Shown in pieces: positions 23,849 to 31,871 of a stretch of 35,787 nucleotides of DNA. The first letter of the stretch is position 1; every line of letters starts with the position of its first letter. The stretch lies in the NCBI RefSeq assembly GCF_007004135.1, contig NZ_VJMG01000054.1, positions 1 to 35,787 on the forward strand. The letters run 5' to 3'. Origin of the DNA: Affinirhizobium straminoryzae (GTDB lineage: Bacteria; Pseudomonadota; Alphaproteobacteria; Rhizobiales; Rhizobiaceae). Position numbers and translations under genes: made by a program. Under the pieces are notes generated by a model. It was given only the letters and a program-made list of their open reading frames with translations, searched no databases and had not been told where the DNA came from.

Positions 23849-24748
23849 ATGGCACACACCATTCTTGTCACGGGCGCCACGGGTCGGCTTGGTCAACTGG
23901 TAACCCGCAGGCTTCTCGATATCGGCGATCGGGTCCGCGTGCTGACCCGGCGGCCGGAGGAGGCGGTTCGTCTGTGGGGCGATCAGGTGGATATCGCCGA
24001 GGGCGATTTCGAGGATCCGCGCAGCCTGCAGGTGGCGCTGCGGCGGGTCGACCGGCTGTTTCTCCTGTCGCCCATCAGCCAGAACCTTGCGGCACACCAG
24101 ACGGCCCTCATCGATGCCGCCGCAGAGGCCGGCGTCAGCTCCATCGTCAAGCTGTCCGGATCGACCTGGACGATCGACAACAGCGCCCGCTCCATCGCGG
24201 GGGCACAGCATCGGGCCGCGGAGGCACATCTTTCCGCCCGCGGCATCGGCCATGTCATCCTGCGTCCCAATGCCTGGATGCAGGTATCGCTTGCTCCGGT
24301 CGTTGTCGCGGCACTGTCCGGCAGGGATTTGCCCAACCGTTATGCCGGTGCCGCCGTTTCCTTCATCGACGTGCACGATATCGCCGAAGTGGCGGCGAGG
24401 TTGCTGCATGCCGGAACGTCGGTGTCCGGGCCGCAGGTGCTGACGGGGAGCCGCGCCTATACCGCACGGGATGTCGCAGGTCTGGTCTCCACCATTCTTC
24501 GCCGCCCGGTCGGTATCGAGGCTGGCGCGGGCGCACCGTCACCGCATGGCGGCGATGCCTTCGCAACGCGGGCCGTCGCCGAATTTGCCACGCTGATCGC
24601 CGAGGGCCTGGCCGCGCCGGTCACCGAGACCGTGGAACGTCTGCTGGGGCGTCGACCCGCCAGCCTGCGTCACTTCCTCGAAAGACAATTGGCACCCTTG
24701 CACACACAGGCGCCGCGTGCGGCGCAGGGAGAAACACAATGGCAGTAA
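23849..24748 (+). CDS. NmrA/atypical SDR-type NAD(P)-binding protein
   Basis: A 299-aa Rossmann-fold protein of the NmrA-like/atypical short-chain dehydrogenase group. GATGRLG at residues 9-15 is the GxxGxxG dinucleotide motif, VRVLTRRPE is the typical basic (NADP-preferring) loop, and EGDFEDPRSLQVALRRVDRLFLLSP, ILRPNAWMQ and SFIDVHDIAEVAARLL are family landmarks. The Met at 23849 lies 8 bp after the desulfinase stop, and its end overlaps the following LLM gene by 10 bp, so it is embedded in the operon. It may be a quinone or azo-type reductase, a redox sensor, or a reductase for an oxidised intermediate. The sequence does not decide. Confidence 0.8.
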   Translation: MAHTILVTGATGRLGQLVTRRLLDIGDRVRVLTRRPEEAVRLWGDQVDIAEGDFEDPRSLQVALRRVDRLFLLSPISQNLAAHQTALIDAAAEAGVSSIVKLSGSTWTIDNSARSIAGAQHRAAEAHLSARGIGHVILRPNAWMQVSLAPVVVAALSGRDLPNRYAGAAVSFIDVHDIAEVAARLLHAGTSVSGPQVLTGSRAYTARDVAGLVSTILRRPVGIEAGAGAPSPHGGDAFATRAVAEFATLIAEGLAAPVTETVERLLGRRPASLRHFLERQLAPLHTQAPRAAQGETQWQ

Positions 24749-25908
24749 CGGCAGTGCGAGACGGCGGTCCGGCCTTGCGAACGCCCTCCGATTTCAGCGA
24801 CAGCCCGCTCAGCCGGGCCGTGCGCCAGCCCCTGATGCTGGGGCTGTTTCTCAATCTGCAGGACATCAACTTCTCCAGCCTGCCGACCAGCAACAGCTGG
24901 ACCTTCGATTACAATGCCGAACTGGTGAAGCGGGCGGACGAGCTGGGCTTCGAAATCGCCTTCAGCCGCACCCAGTGGCTGCCGAAGGGTGGCTATGACG
25001 GTGACGCCTCGCTGGACAGCTTCATCGCGCTCGGCGCCATGGCGGCGATCACGAAGAACATCCTGCTGATCTCCACCATCCATGTCCTCTACGGGCCGCT
25101 GCATCCGTTGCATCTGGCCAAGTATGGCGCGACGCTGGATCACATCGCCAAGGGACGCTGGGGCATCAATATCGTCACGGGCCACCGGGCGGTCGAGCAT
25201 GAAATGTTCGGCTGGCAACGCATCGAGCATGACAAGCGCTATGACATGGCGGCCGAACTGTTCGATGTCCTGCACCATCTGTGGGGCGAGACGGAAAACT
25301 ACTCCTATCAGGGCAGGCTCAATCCCTGGTCGGTCAACAATGGCTGGATCACGCCGAAGCCCCTGTATGGTCGCCCGACGCTGGTTACGGCGACCGGCTC
25401 TCCGGCCGGCATGGATTTTGCCGCACGTCATTCCGATCTCGTCTTCGTGACCTCGCCGGGCGGGGCGCATATCGACAGTGCGCTCGAAACCCTGCCGGCG
25501 CATATCCGCGCGGTCAAGGATCGCGCCAATGCCCTTGGCCGCGACGTGAAGACCATCATCAACCCCATCATCGTCAGTCGCGATACGGAGGCGGAAGCCA
25601 TTGCCTATGCCGATGCGATCGAGGCCGGACGGCCGCAGCCCGGAACCCGCGCCTTCGCCACGAACAACTATGACAGCGATGCCCATGCCTGGCGCGGTCG
25701 TGGCGATGCCCGCCACAAGCAGGGGCGCAACCTGGGGGGCAATATCGAGATCATCGGCTCACCGGAACAGGTCGTCGAGCAACTCATCGGCCTCAAGAAG
25801 GCGGGCATCGATGGCGTGCAGTTGAATTTTTACGATTTCCGCGAGGACCTTGAATACTTCGCAGAACGCATCCTGCCGCTGATGAAGCAGGCCGGCCTGC
25901 GCCTCTAA
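24739..25908 (+). CDS. LLM-class FMNH2-dependent monooxygenase, SfnG-like
   Basis: A luciferase-like monooxygenase of the SfnG/SsuD/RutA branch, 389 aa. It has ELVKRADELGFEIAFSRTQW, ALGAMAAITKNILLISTIHVLYGPLHPLHLAKYGATLDHIAKGRWGINIVTGHRAVEHEMFG, EHDKRYDMAAELFDVLHHLW, ARHSDLVFV, IGSPEQVVEQLIGLKKAGIDGVQLNFYDFREDLEYFAERILPLM. It differs from the DszA/NtaA members in the window by lacking their long insertions. SfnG converts dimethyl sulfone to methanesulfinate. A sulfinate product would suit the DszB-like enzyme of the same operon, giving a possible two-step sulfone-to-sulfite route (inference). The Met at 24739 follows GGGAG; the start overlaps the previous gene by 10 bp. Confidence 0.84.
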   Translation: MAVTAVRDGGPALRTPSDFSDSPLSRAVRQPLMLGLFLNLQDINFSSLPTSNSWTFDYNAELVKRADELGFEIAFSRTQWLPKGGYDGDASLDSFIALGAMAAITKNILLISTIHVLYGPLHPLHLAKYGATLDHIAKGRWGINIVTGHRAVEHEMFGWQRIEHDKRYDMAAELFDVLHHLWGETENYSYQGRLNPWSVNNGWITPKPLYGRPTLVTATGSPAGMDFAARHSDLVFVTSPGGAHIDSALETLPAHIRAVKDRANALGRDVKTIINPIIVSRDTEAEAIAYADAIEAGRPQPGTRAFATNNYDSDAHAWRGRGDARHKQGRNLGGNIEIIGSPEQVVEQLIGLKKAGIDGVQLNFYDFREDLEYFAERILPLMKQAGLRL

Positions 25909-25935
25909 GCTTTTGACAGTGAACGCCATCAATCT

Positions 25936-25950
25936 GCATGCGGCGCATGC
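25936..25950. promoter_or_regulatory. 15-bp palindrome upstream of the amidohydrolase
   Basis: GCATGCG-G-CGCATGC is a perfect dyad in the 68-bp gap between the LLM gene and the amidohydrolase gene, 27 bp before the proposed Met. It could be an operator or a translation-control structure. Function is not known. Confidence 0.25.
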
Positions 25951-25976
25951 GGAAACAGCATTTGCATGACCGGAGA

Positions 25977-27182
25977 ATGAGCTTGACCACATCCATCGAC
26001 CCTGTGACCGACAGCCAGCCGAAGGTGCTGGACCGCATTGCCGCCTTCACGCCGGAGCTGGTTTCCATCCGGCACGACATTCACCAGCATCCCGAAATCG
26101 GCTTCGAGGAGGTGCGCACCTCCGGCATCGTCGCGGAGAAGCTGGCCTCCTGGGGCATCGAGGTGCATCGCGGCTATGGCAGGACGGGCGTGGTCGGCCG
26201 CCTGACGGGCCGCCATCCGGGCAACCGGTCGATCGGTCTTCGTGCCGATATGGACGCTCTGCCGATGCCGGAGGAGACGGGGCTTCCCTATGCTTCCGTC
26301 TATCCCGGCAAGTTCCATGGCTGCGGCCATGACGTGCATACCACGATCCTGCTCGGCACCGCGCGCTATCTGGCCGAAACGCGGGATTTTGCGGGCACCG
26401 TCGTGTTCATCTTCCAGCCGGCGGAAGAGGGGCTGGGCGGGGCGCGCGCGATGATCGCGGACGGTCTGTTCGAGCATTTCCCGGTCGATGAAATCTACGG
26501 GTTGCACAATTCGGCCCACGCTTTTCCCAACCACGTCAAGGCCTCGCCGGGCACCATTCTCGCCGGTGCCGATTTCTTCGACATTCACCTGCGCGGTCAG
26601 GGTGCTCATGCCGCACATCCGGATGCCGCGAAAGATCCGATCCCGGCGACGGGCGAACTCATCCAGGCGCTGCAGACCATCGTCAGCCGCACCATCTCGC
26701 CGACCGAACCGGCGGTCCTCTCCATTACCAAGCTGGAGGCGGGCTCGGCCTACAACGTGATCCCGGAACAGGCCTCGATCAGCGGCACGGTGCGGGCGTT
26801 TTCCGATGCGGTGCGGGCCACCATCCGCGAGCGGATCCGCACGATTGCCGAGCATGTGGCCGCAGCGCATGGGCTGACCGCTGATGTCGATATCCGCGAC
26901 ATCTTCTCGGTGCTGACCAATCACGAGGAGGCCGTGAAGATCGTGGCGGAGGTCGCCCGCGAGGTTGTCGGGGAGGCCCGTGTCTCCACCGTGCCCTCCC
27001 GCTTCATGGGCAGCGAGGACTTTGCCGACATGCTGACGCATGCGCCCGGCGCCTTCTTCACGCTGGGACACAGCGGCACGGTGCCGGCCCACAATCCGCG
27101 CTTCGTCGTGGACGACGCCATCCTGCCAGTGGGGGCAACGCTGTTCGCCCGCCTGGTCGAGACCAGGCTGAAGGCAGCCTGA
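25977..27182 (+). CDS. M20D-family amidohydrolase (N-acyl-amino-acid / hippurate hydrolase type)
   Basis: A dinuclear-metal amidohydrolase, 401 aa, full length for the M20D group (hippuricase, IAA-amino-acid hydrolase, YxeP/SndA). Metal and catalytic landmarks are RADMDALPM (residues 89-97), FHGCGHDVHTT with Cys116 and His118, PAEEG with Glu150/Glu151, GLHN with His177, and the C-terminal MGSEDFADM and GHSG motifs. The lid domain begins about GADFFDIHLRGQGAHAAHP. The start is uncertain: at ATG 25977 the GGAG lies only two bases upstream, a TTG at 25983 is better spaced, and an upstream Met at 25938 also exists. It sits between an LLM monooxygenase and a peptide-type binding protein. Deacylation of N-acylated S-substituted cysteines, as in the Bacillus yxe/ytm sulfur operons, is a plausible job. 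Confidence 0.88.
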   Translation: MSLTTSIDPVTDSQPKVLDRIAAFTPELVSIRHDIHQHPEIGFEEVRTSGIVAEKLASWGIEVHRGYGRTGVVGRLTGRHPGNRSIGLRADMDALPMPEETGLPYASVYPGKFHGCGHDVHTTILLGTARYLAETRDFAGTVVFIFQPAEEGLGGARAMIADGLFEHFPVDEIYGLHNSAHAFPNHVKASPGTILAGADFFDIHLRGQGAHAAHPDAAKDPIPATGELIQALQTIVSRTISPTEPAVLSITKLEAGSAYNVIPEQASISGTVRAFSDAVRATIRERIRTIAEHVAAAHGLTADVDIRDIFSVLTNHEEAVKIVAEVAREVVGEARVSTVPSRFMGSEDFADMLTHAPGAFFTLGHSGTVPAHNPRFVVDDAILPVGATLFARLVETRLKAA

Positions 27183-27217
27183 TTTTTTCATCACCAGAAC
27201 AAAAGAGAGGTAACACC

Positions 27218-28804
27218 ATGGATCTGACACGTCGCAAGGCGCTTTTGCTGGGCGCGGCTGTGGGTGGCGCGGGCCTTCTGCCCCGGCTCGGTTTTGCTGC
27301 AGAGACCCCGAAGAAGGGCGGCATTGCCACCTTCGTCACCGTTGGCGAGCCGACCACGCTCGTCCCCCTGTCGGACAGCAATACCAAGACCCGCTACATC
27401 TCCACCAAGGTCCTGGAGGGTCTCGTCAGGTTCGACAAGGAGTTCAAGCCCGAGCCGGTGCTTGCGGAAAGCTGGGAACAATCGGCGGACGGCCTGCGCT
27501 ACATTTTCAAGCTGCGCAAGGGCGTGAAATGGCATGACGGCAAGGACTTCACCTCTGCGGACGTAAAATTCTCGCTGCTGGCCTTCAAGAAGGTCGGCCC
27601 GCGCGCGCGCATCACCTTCGCCAATATCAGCGATGTGGAGACGCCCGATCCGCTGACAGCCATCGTCGTTCTCTCCAAGCCTGCCCCCTATCTGCTGCGG
27701 GCGCTGACCGGCGGCGAGACACCCATCCTGCCGGCGCACCGTTATCCGACCGACAATTATGCCGAGAGCCCGAACGGCAATGCGCCGATCGGCACCGGCC
27801 CCTTCATCTTCGAGGAATGGAAGCGTGGCAGCCATGTGAAGCTGAAGCGCAACCCGGATTACTGGCAGGCCGGCCTGCCGCATCTGGATGGTTTCGTCAC
27901 GCGCTTCGTGGGCGATGGGGCGTCCGCCTCCATCGCGCTGGAAACCGGGGAAGCCGATTACACGACCGATATCGCCTACAGCGATATCGAAAGGCTGCGC
28001 CAGAACCCGTCAGTGGCCGTCGATGTCTATACCGATGCGTATCTGAACAATACGCAGGTCTTCGAGTTCAACCTGGAGAACCCAATCCTCGCCAAGAAGG
28101 AGGTGCGTCACGCGCTTGCCCATGCCATCGACCGGCAGTTCATCATCGACGCGATCTTCTATGGAACGGCGCAGGCCGCGGCGTCCACGATCCCCGCCGT
28201 CTTCAAGGCTTACAACGACGAGGCCCCGTTCCAGTACCCGTTCGATCTCGCCAAGGCCAATGCGCTTCTGGATGCGGCCGGGCATCCGAAGGACGCAAGC
28301 GGCACACGTTTCACGCTGCGCCTCAGTTTCATTCCGGGCGATACCTTCAAGAAGACGGCGGAATATGTGCGCTCCACATTCGGCAAGCTCGGCGTGAAGG
28401 TGGATATCCTGGAAGGCGATCTCGCGACCTTCATCAAGCGCGTCTATACCGAGCGCGGCTTCGACATCAACCTCAACGGCATCAGCCGTCTGTTCGACCC
28501 GACGCCGGGTGTGCAGCGGCTCTACTGGTCCGATAACATCAAGAACATCGTGCCGTATGCCAATGCCGCCCATTACAACAATCCGAAGGTCGACGATCTC
28601 TTCCGGGCGGCAGCCGTCGAGGTGGATGAAAAGAAGCGCGCCGAGCAGTTCAAGGACATCCAGAAGATTGCCGGCGACGATTTGCCCAACTTCTCCGTGG
28701 TCGCACTTCCGACCGTGATTGCCCGCAACAGGCGGATCGAAAATCTCGTGACGACCATCGACATCGCCTACAGCGATCTGGCGACAGCCTGGAAGCGCAG
28801 CTGA
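27218..28804 (+). CDS. dipeptide/oligopeptide-type ABC substrate-binding protein (SBP family 5, second)
   Basis: A periplasmic binding protein, 528 aa. Twin-arginine signal LTRRKALLLGAAVGGAGLLPRLGFAAE, cleavage near residue 28, and GAGG upstream of the Met. Family motif: PVLAESWEQSADGLRYIFKLRKGVKWHDGKDFTSADVKFSL, then GTGPFIFEEWKRGSHVKLKRNPDYW. It resembles the binding protein at 19734-21344 along its length (for example KWHDG.DFTS.DV, VETPDPLTAI.VLSKPAP, NAAHY.NP), so the two arose by duplication and probably bind related ligands. It ends the plus-strand operon and is followed by a strong terminator. Permease genes are absent nearby; the DppD/DppF genes at the right edge are the likely partners. 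Confidence 0.88.
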   Translation: MDLTRRKALLLGAAVGGAGLLPRLGFAAETPKKGGIATFVTVGEPTTLVPLSDSNTKTRYISTKVLEGLVRFDKEFKPEPVLAESWEQSADGLRYIFKLRKGVKWHDGKDFTSADVKFSLLAFKKVGPRARITFANISDVETPDPLTAIVVLSKPAPYLLRALTGGETPILPAHRYPTDNYAESPNGNAPIGTGPFIFEEWKRGSHVKLKRNPDYWQAGLPHLDGFVTRFVGDGASASIALETGEADYTTDIAYSDIERLRQNPSVAVDVYTDAYLNNTQVFEFNLENPILAKKEVRHALAHAIDRQFIIDAIFYGTAQAAASTIPAVFKAYNDEAPFQYPFDLAKANALLDAAGHPKDASGTRFTLRLSFIPGDTFKKTAEYVRSTFGKLGVKVDILEGDLATFIKRVYTERGFDINLNGISRLFDPTPGVQRLYWSDNIKNIVPYANAAHYNNPKVDDLFRAAAVEVDEKKRAEQFKDIQKIAGDDLPNFSVVALPTVIARNRRIENLVTTIDIAYSDLATAWKRS

Positions 28805-28831
28805 GGAAAGTCGTTCCACTCTCCTCCAACT

Positions 28832-28865
28832 CCCCGGCGCTCCCTGCGGACGCCGGGGCTTTTTG
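28832..28865 (+). terminator. rho-independent terminator of the dszB-like operon
   Basis: CCCCGGCG (28832-28839) and CGCCGGGG (28851-28858) form a perfect 8-bp GC stem with an 11-nt loop, followed by CTTTTTGC. It lies 28 bp after the binding-protein stop and separates it from the DUF3088 gene. Confidence 0.85.
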
Positions 28866-29015
28866 CGTTGCGGCAAGAGGCGGCGGCCTCCGTCCACCTC
28901 TCACATCGCGCAATTTTTTTCTTCCGATACGCGGAATATTCCTTTCTGGATTTCGCCTTCGCGGAGGAGCAAGCTTGTTTCAGAGTTGAATTTACCAATG
29001 TGGATGATGGTGCTG

Positions 29016-29354
29016 ATGGCAAAGGATCGCCTTTTTCTGATCAGGCCAGGCTTTGAAGATCCAAACCGTCCGGGCAAGACATTCGTGTGTCCGTACTGCA
29101 ATCAGATCGAGGGCCTGCTGGGTGCATTTCCGGATCTGGCGGCGCGGATCGAGGTCGTCCGTGTCGGCTTTCCTCGTCCGAGAGCCGACGTGATTGCCGT
29201 GGTCGGCGAGGAGAACCAGTCGCTGCCGCTGCTGGTCTTCGCAGACGAGGCGCCGGAGGATGCCGGCCGGGCCGGAAGTCTGTCCTTCATACAGGACACC
29301 AGACGTATTCTGGATTTTCTGGCAGAGCGCCACGGCTTTCCAAGCCTGCACTGA
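29016..29354 (+). CDS. DUF3088 family protein with thioredoxin-like CxxC
   Basis: A small cytoplasmic protein, 112 aa, recognised as DUF3088 from KDRLFLIRPGFEDPNRPGKTFVCPYCNQIEGLL and VGEENQSLPLLVFAD. Cys25-Pro-Tyr-Cys28 is glutaredoxin/thioredoxin-like in sequence and position, and the fold is probably thioredoxin-related; the biochemical role of this family is not known to me. The start is uncertain: Met codons at 28998, 29004, 29007 and 29016 are in frame and none has a good ribosome-binding site; 29016 matches family starts. The 35-bp gap to the following DszA-type gene suggests co-transcription. An upstream GGAATATTCC palindrome (28933-28942) may be regulatory. Confidence 0.75.
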   Translation: MAKDRLFLIRPGFEDPNRPGKTFVCPYCNQIEGLLGAFPDLAARIEVVRVGFPRPRADVIAVVGEENQSLPLLVFADEAPEDAGRAGSLSFIQDTRRILDFLAERHGFPSLH

Positions 29355-29389
29355 CTGACTGTCTTCATGCTTTTCGGAAGGAGACCCGC

Positions 29390-30742
29390 ATGACCTTGCC
29401 GTCACGATCTCTCGTGCTCAATGCCTTCATCTATCCCGCCGGTCATCACGAGGCGGCCTGGCGCTACCCGCAATCGGAGCCGCATCGCGTGACCGATATC
29501 CGCCTCTACCAGGAAATTGCCCGGCGCGCCGAAGCCGCCAAGCTGGATGCCATCTTCTTTGCCGATGCCCCTGTTCTGGACGAAAACATCCGCTATGCGG
29601 CCCGCCACCGCCTGGAGCCGATCACCGCGATCACGGCGCTTGCCGCGGTGACGGAGCGGATCGGCTTCATCGCCACTGCGTCCACCACCTATTACGACCC
29701 CTACAACCTCGCCCGGCTGTTTGCCTCGGCGGATCACATCAGCGGCGGGCGGGTCGGCTGGAACATCGTGACGACTTCGGTCGATCGGGCCGCGGCCAAT
29801 TTCGGGCTGGAGAAGCATCCGGTTCATGGGGATCGCTACCGCCAGGCCGCGGAATTCGTGGATGTCGTCACCAAGCTGTGGGACAGCTGGGAAGACGATG
29901 CCCTGGTCGTCGATCCGCAAAGCGGCCTGTTTGCCGAGACCGATCATATTCATCCCATCGAGCACAAGGGCGAGTTCTACAGCGTGCAAGGCGCGCTCAA
30001 CCTGCCGCGCTCGCCGCAGGGGCGCCCGGTCTATGTCCAGGCCGGTTCCTCGGATGATGGCCGCGCCTTTGCCGCGCGCCACGCGGAAGCAATCTTCACC
30101 GCGCATCAATCCCTTGAAAGCGCGCAGGAATTTTACGCGGACATCAAGAGCCGGGCGCGGGGGCAGGGGCGCAACCCCGATCATGTCAAGATCCTTCCGG
30201 GCCTCAGCCCCTTCATTGCGTCCACCGAAGCGGAGGCCAGGGCGCTGGAGGACGAATTCAACGCGCTCATCCAGCCCGAGTTTTCGCTGCAGCAGTTGCG
30301 CCGCATGATCGGTGTCGATCTCACCGGGGCGGATCTCGATGCTGCCGTTCCCAGGGACGCCGTGGATGCAACCCGCGCCCGGGCCGCCAGCAGCCGCCAT
30401 CAGCTGGTGCTCGATGTGATCGATCGTGAAAATCCCACCTTGCGCCAGCTTCTGCATCGCCTGGCGGGGGCGCGCGGCCACAAGGTCATCGCCGGGACGC
30501 CGGAACAGGTGGCCGACTGGATCGAACTCTGGCATCTCAACGGTGCGGCGGATGGCTTCAACATCATGCCGCCTTACCTCAAGGGCGGCTTCGATATCTT
30601 TGCCGACGAGGTGGTGCCCATCCTGCAACGGCGCGGCCTGTTCCGCCTGGAATATACTGGTTCGACGCTTCGTGACCACTATGGTCTGCCCCGGCCGGAA
30701 AGCCTCTACAGTGCCCGCCGCCGCGAGAAAGCAAGCGCCTGA
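29390..30742 (+). CDS. LLM-class flavin monooxygenase, NtaA/SnaA/DszA family (third)
   Basis: An FMNH2-dependent monooxygenase, 450 aa, the window's closest in layout to DszA. It reads LVLNAFIYPAGHHEAAWRYP, KLDAIFFADAPVL, ALAAVTERIGFIATASTTYYDPYNLARLFASADHISGGRVGWNIVTTSVDRAAANFG, HGDRYRQAAEFVDVVTKLWDSWEDDALVVDPQSGLFA, VQGALNLPRSPQGRPVYVQAGSS and VVPILQRRGLFRLEYTGSTLRDHYGLPRP. GGAAGGAG precedes the Met at 29390, so the upstream open frame to 29087 is ignored. It is probably transcribed with the DUF3088 gene. The gene converges with lysR; a GCAGCG/CGCTGC hairpin (30749-30765) sits between but lacks a T-run. Likely substrates are sulfones or S-alkyl/N-acyl compounds. Confidence 0.88.
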   Translation: MTLPSRSLVLNAFIYPAGHHEAAWRYPQSEPHRVTDIRLYQEIARRAEAAKLDAIFFADAPVLDENIRYAARHRLEPITAITALAAVTERIGFIATASTTYYDPYNLARLFASADHISGGRVGWNIVTTSVDRAAANFGLEKHPVHGDRYRQAAEFVDVVTKLWDSWEDDALVVDPQSGLFAETDHIHPIEHKGEFYSVQGALNLPRSPQGRPVYVQAGSSDDGRAFAARHAEAIFTAHQSLESAQEFYADIKSRARGQGRNPDHVKILPGLSPFIASTEAEARALEDEFNALIQPEFSLQQLRRMIGVDLTGADLDAAVPRDAVDATRARAASSRHQLVLDVIDRENPTLRQLLHRLAGARGHKVIAGTPEQVADWIELWHLNGAADGFNIMPPYLKGGFDIFADEVVPILQRRGLFRLEYTGSTLRDHYGLPRPESLYSARRREKASA

Positions 30743-30814
30743 TCACGGGCAGCGGGGGGCGCTGCGCCTCCCGCACCGTCCTGTGCCGCTTTCCGTGCCG
30801 TTTCATCCTCTCCT

Positions 30815-31774
30815 TCAAGCCGTGTGCGCCGGAAATGTCGTCGCTTCCTGTTGCAGCCTGCGGAACAGGGCTTCCACAGGCGGCAGGCGCCGTCTGGCGG
30901 CGGTGGCGATGAGGTAATAGGAGGAGGATACCGGCACCGGCCGCCCGAACGGACTGATCAGCCGGCCGGCCTGCAGATCCGCGCAAACGAGCGAATTGCG
31001 GGCGAGCGCAATCCCGTTGCCAGCCAGGACCGTTTCCAGCAGGGCGGAGACGCTGGTGAGCCTCAATCCCTTGCCGGAGAGGCGGATCGGAAAGCCGCAG
31101 GCGCGCAGCCATCGCGGCCAGTCGAGTTCCGGTTCGGCCTGGGCATCATAGATCACCGGCACCTCCCGCAGACGGTGGGCCCCCTCCTGCAAGTGATGGT
31201 GTTCGGCAAATGCCGGCGTGCAGACCGGCAGGACCGTATCCCCCAGCAGAACTTCGCAGTGGTAGCCGGTCAACGGATAGGCGAGCGGCAGAATGGCGCA
31301 GTCGGCCTCAAGGCGGGTCAGGTCGGCCTCACCGGCGATCGAACGATCGATGATGAGATCGGTCTCGCCCAGGGCATTTTGCAGGGGGCCGAGGCGTGGC
31401 GCAAGCCAGCGGCTTGCAAAGGAATCCTCGACAAGCAGCCTGAGCGTCGTGCGCCGCCCCTGCGCATAGAGCGCACCCAGACTGTCGACGATCGCATCGA
31501 AGGCAGCCGCCAGGCCCGGATAGAGCGATGCCCCTGCCGGCGTCAGAACCAGCTCCCCGCGATTGCGGCTGAACAGGACCTCGTCCAGATGGGTTTCCAA
31601 CAGGCGGATCTGCTGGCCGATGGCCGCCGTCGTCACATGCAGTTCCTCGGCTGCGCGCGAAAAGCTCGCGTGACGGGCGGTCACGACAAAGGCCCTGAGC
31701 GCCGTCAGCGGAGGCAGGCGCGAGAGGCCGGGCAATTGCTGCGCAGGCCGCGGCAGGATGACTGACGGTCCCAT
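30815..31774 (-). CDS. LysR-family transcriptional regulator (GcvA-like)
   Basis: A DNA-binding regulator, 319 aa. The N-terminal winged helix-turn-helix is PPLTALRAFVVTARHASFSRAAEELHVTTAAIGQQIRLLETHLDEVLFSRNRGELVLTPAG, of the GcvA subtype. The C-terminal type-2 periplasmic-binding fold follows (RTTLRLLVEDSFASRWLAPRLGPL). The Met at 31774 starts at the usual distance before the HTH; the frame is open to 31912 but that is repeat sequence. Its whole upstream region (31775-31944) consists of a hairpin and a dispersed repeat, so its promoter must lie within or read across them. It is a candidate activator of the surrounding sulfur genes. LysR proteins bind T-N11-A dyads, and the AT-rich elements at 14293 and 22719 would suit one, which is inference only. 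Confidence 0.88.
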   Translation of the reverse strand: MGPSVILPRPAQQLPGLSRLPPLTALRAFVVTARHASFSRAAEELHVTTAAIGQQIRLLETHLDEVLFSRNRGELVLTPAGASLYPGLAAAFDAIVDSLGALYAQGRRTTLRLLVEDSFASRWLAPRLGPLQNALGETDLIIDRSIAGEADLTRLEADCAILPLAYPLTGYHCEVLLGDTVLPVCTPAFAEHHHLQEGAHRLREVPVIYDAQAEPELDWPRWLRACGFPIRLSGKGLRLTSVSALLETVLAGNGIALARNSLVCADLQAGRLISPFGRPVPVSSSYYLIATAARRRLPPVEALFRRLQQEATTFPAHTA

Positions 31775-31793
31775 GACAATCCTTCGCTGGCTA

Positions 31794-31824
31794 CATGTCC
31801 GGATGCGCGTTCGATCCGGACATG
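31794..31824. repeat. perfect 11-bp-stem hairpin upstream of lysR
   Basis: CATGTCCGGAT (31794-31804) and ATCCGGACATG (31814-31824) form a perfect inverted repeat with a 9-nt loop, 20 bp before the lysR Met. There is no T-run on either side. It directly adjoins the dispersed repeat copy B and may be a module of the same mosaic element. Confidence 0.6.
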
Positions 31825-31871
31825 ACTGAAAAGAATCCCCCCGAGCGTCTCCAGCGAAAACGGAAGCGCTC

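Noticed and set aside
23974..24738. N-terminal extension of the SfnG-like monooxygenase.
   Set aside because: Out-of-frame shadow of the NmrA-type gene. The Met at 24739 has a ribosome-binding site and starts the recognisable LLM domain.
30749..30765. GCAGCG/CGCTGC hairpin between the convergent LLM and lysR genes as a bidirectional terminator.
   Set aside because: Stem is short and neither strand has a T-tract, so termination is not supported.
31794..31824. Perfect hairpin as a terminator for the DszC-like gene.
   Set aside because: No T-run on the minus strand after the stem, and it is separated from the stop by the dispersed repeat; better called a repeat module.
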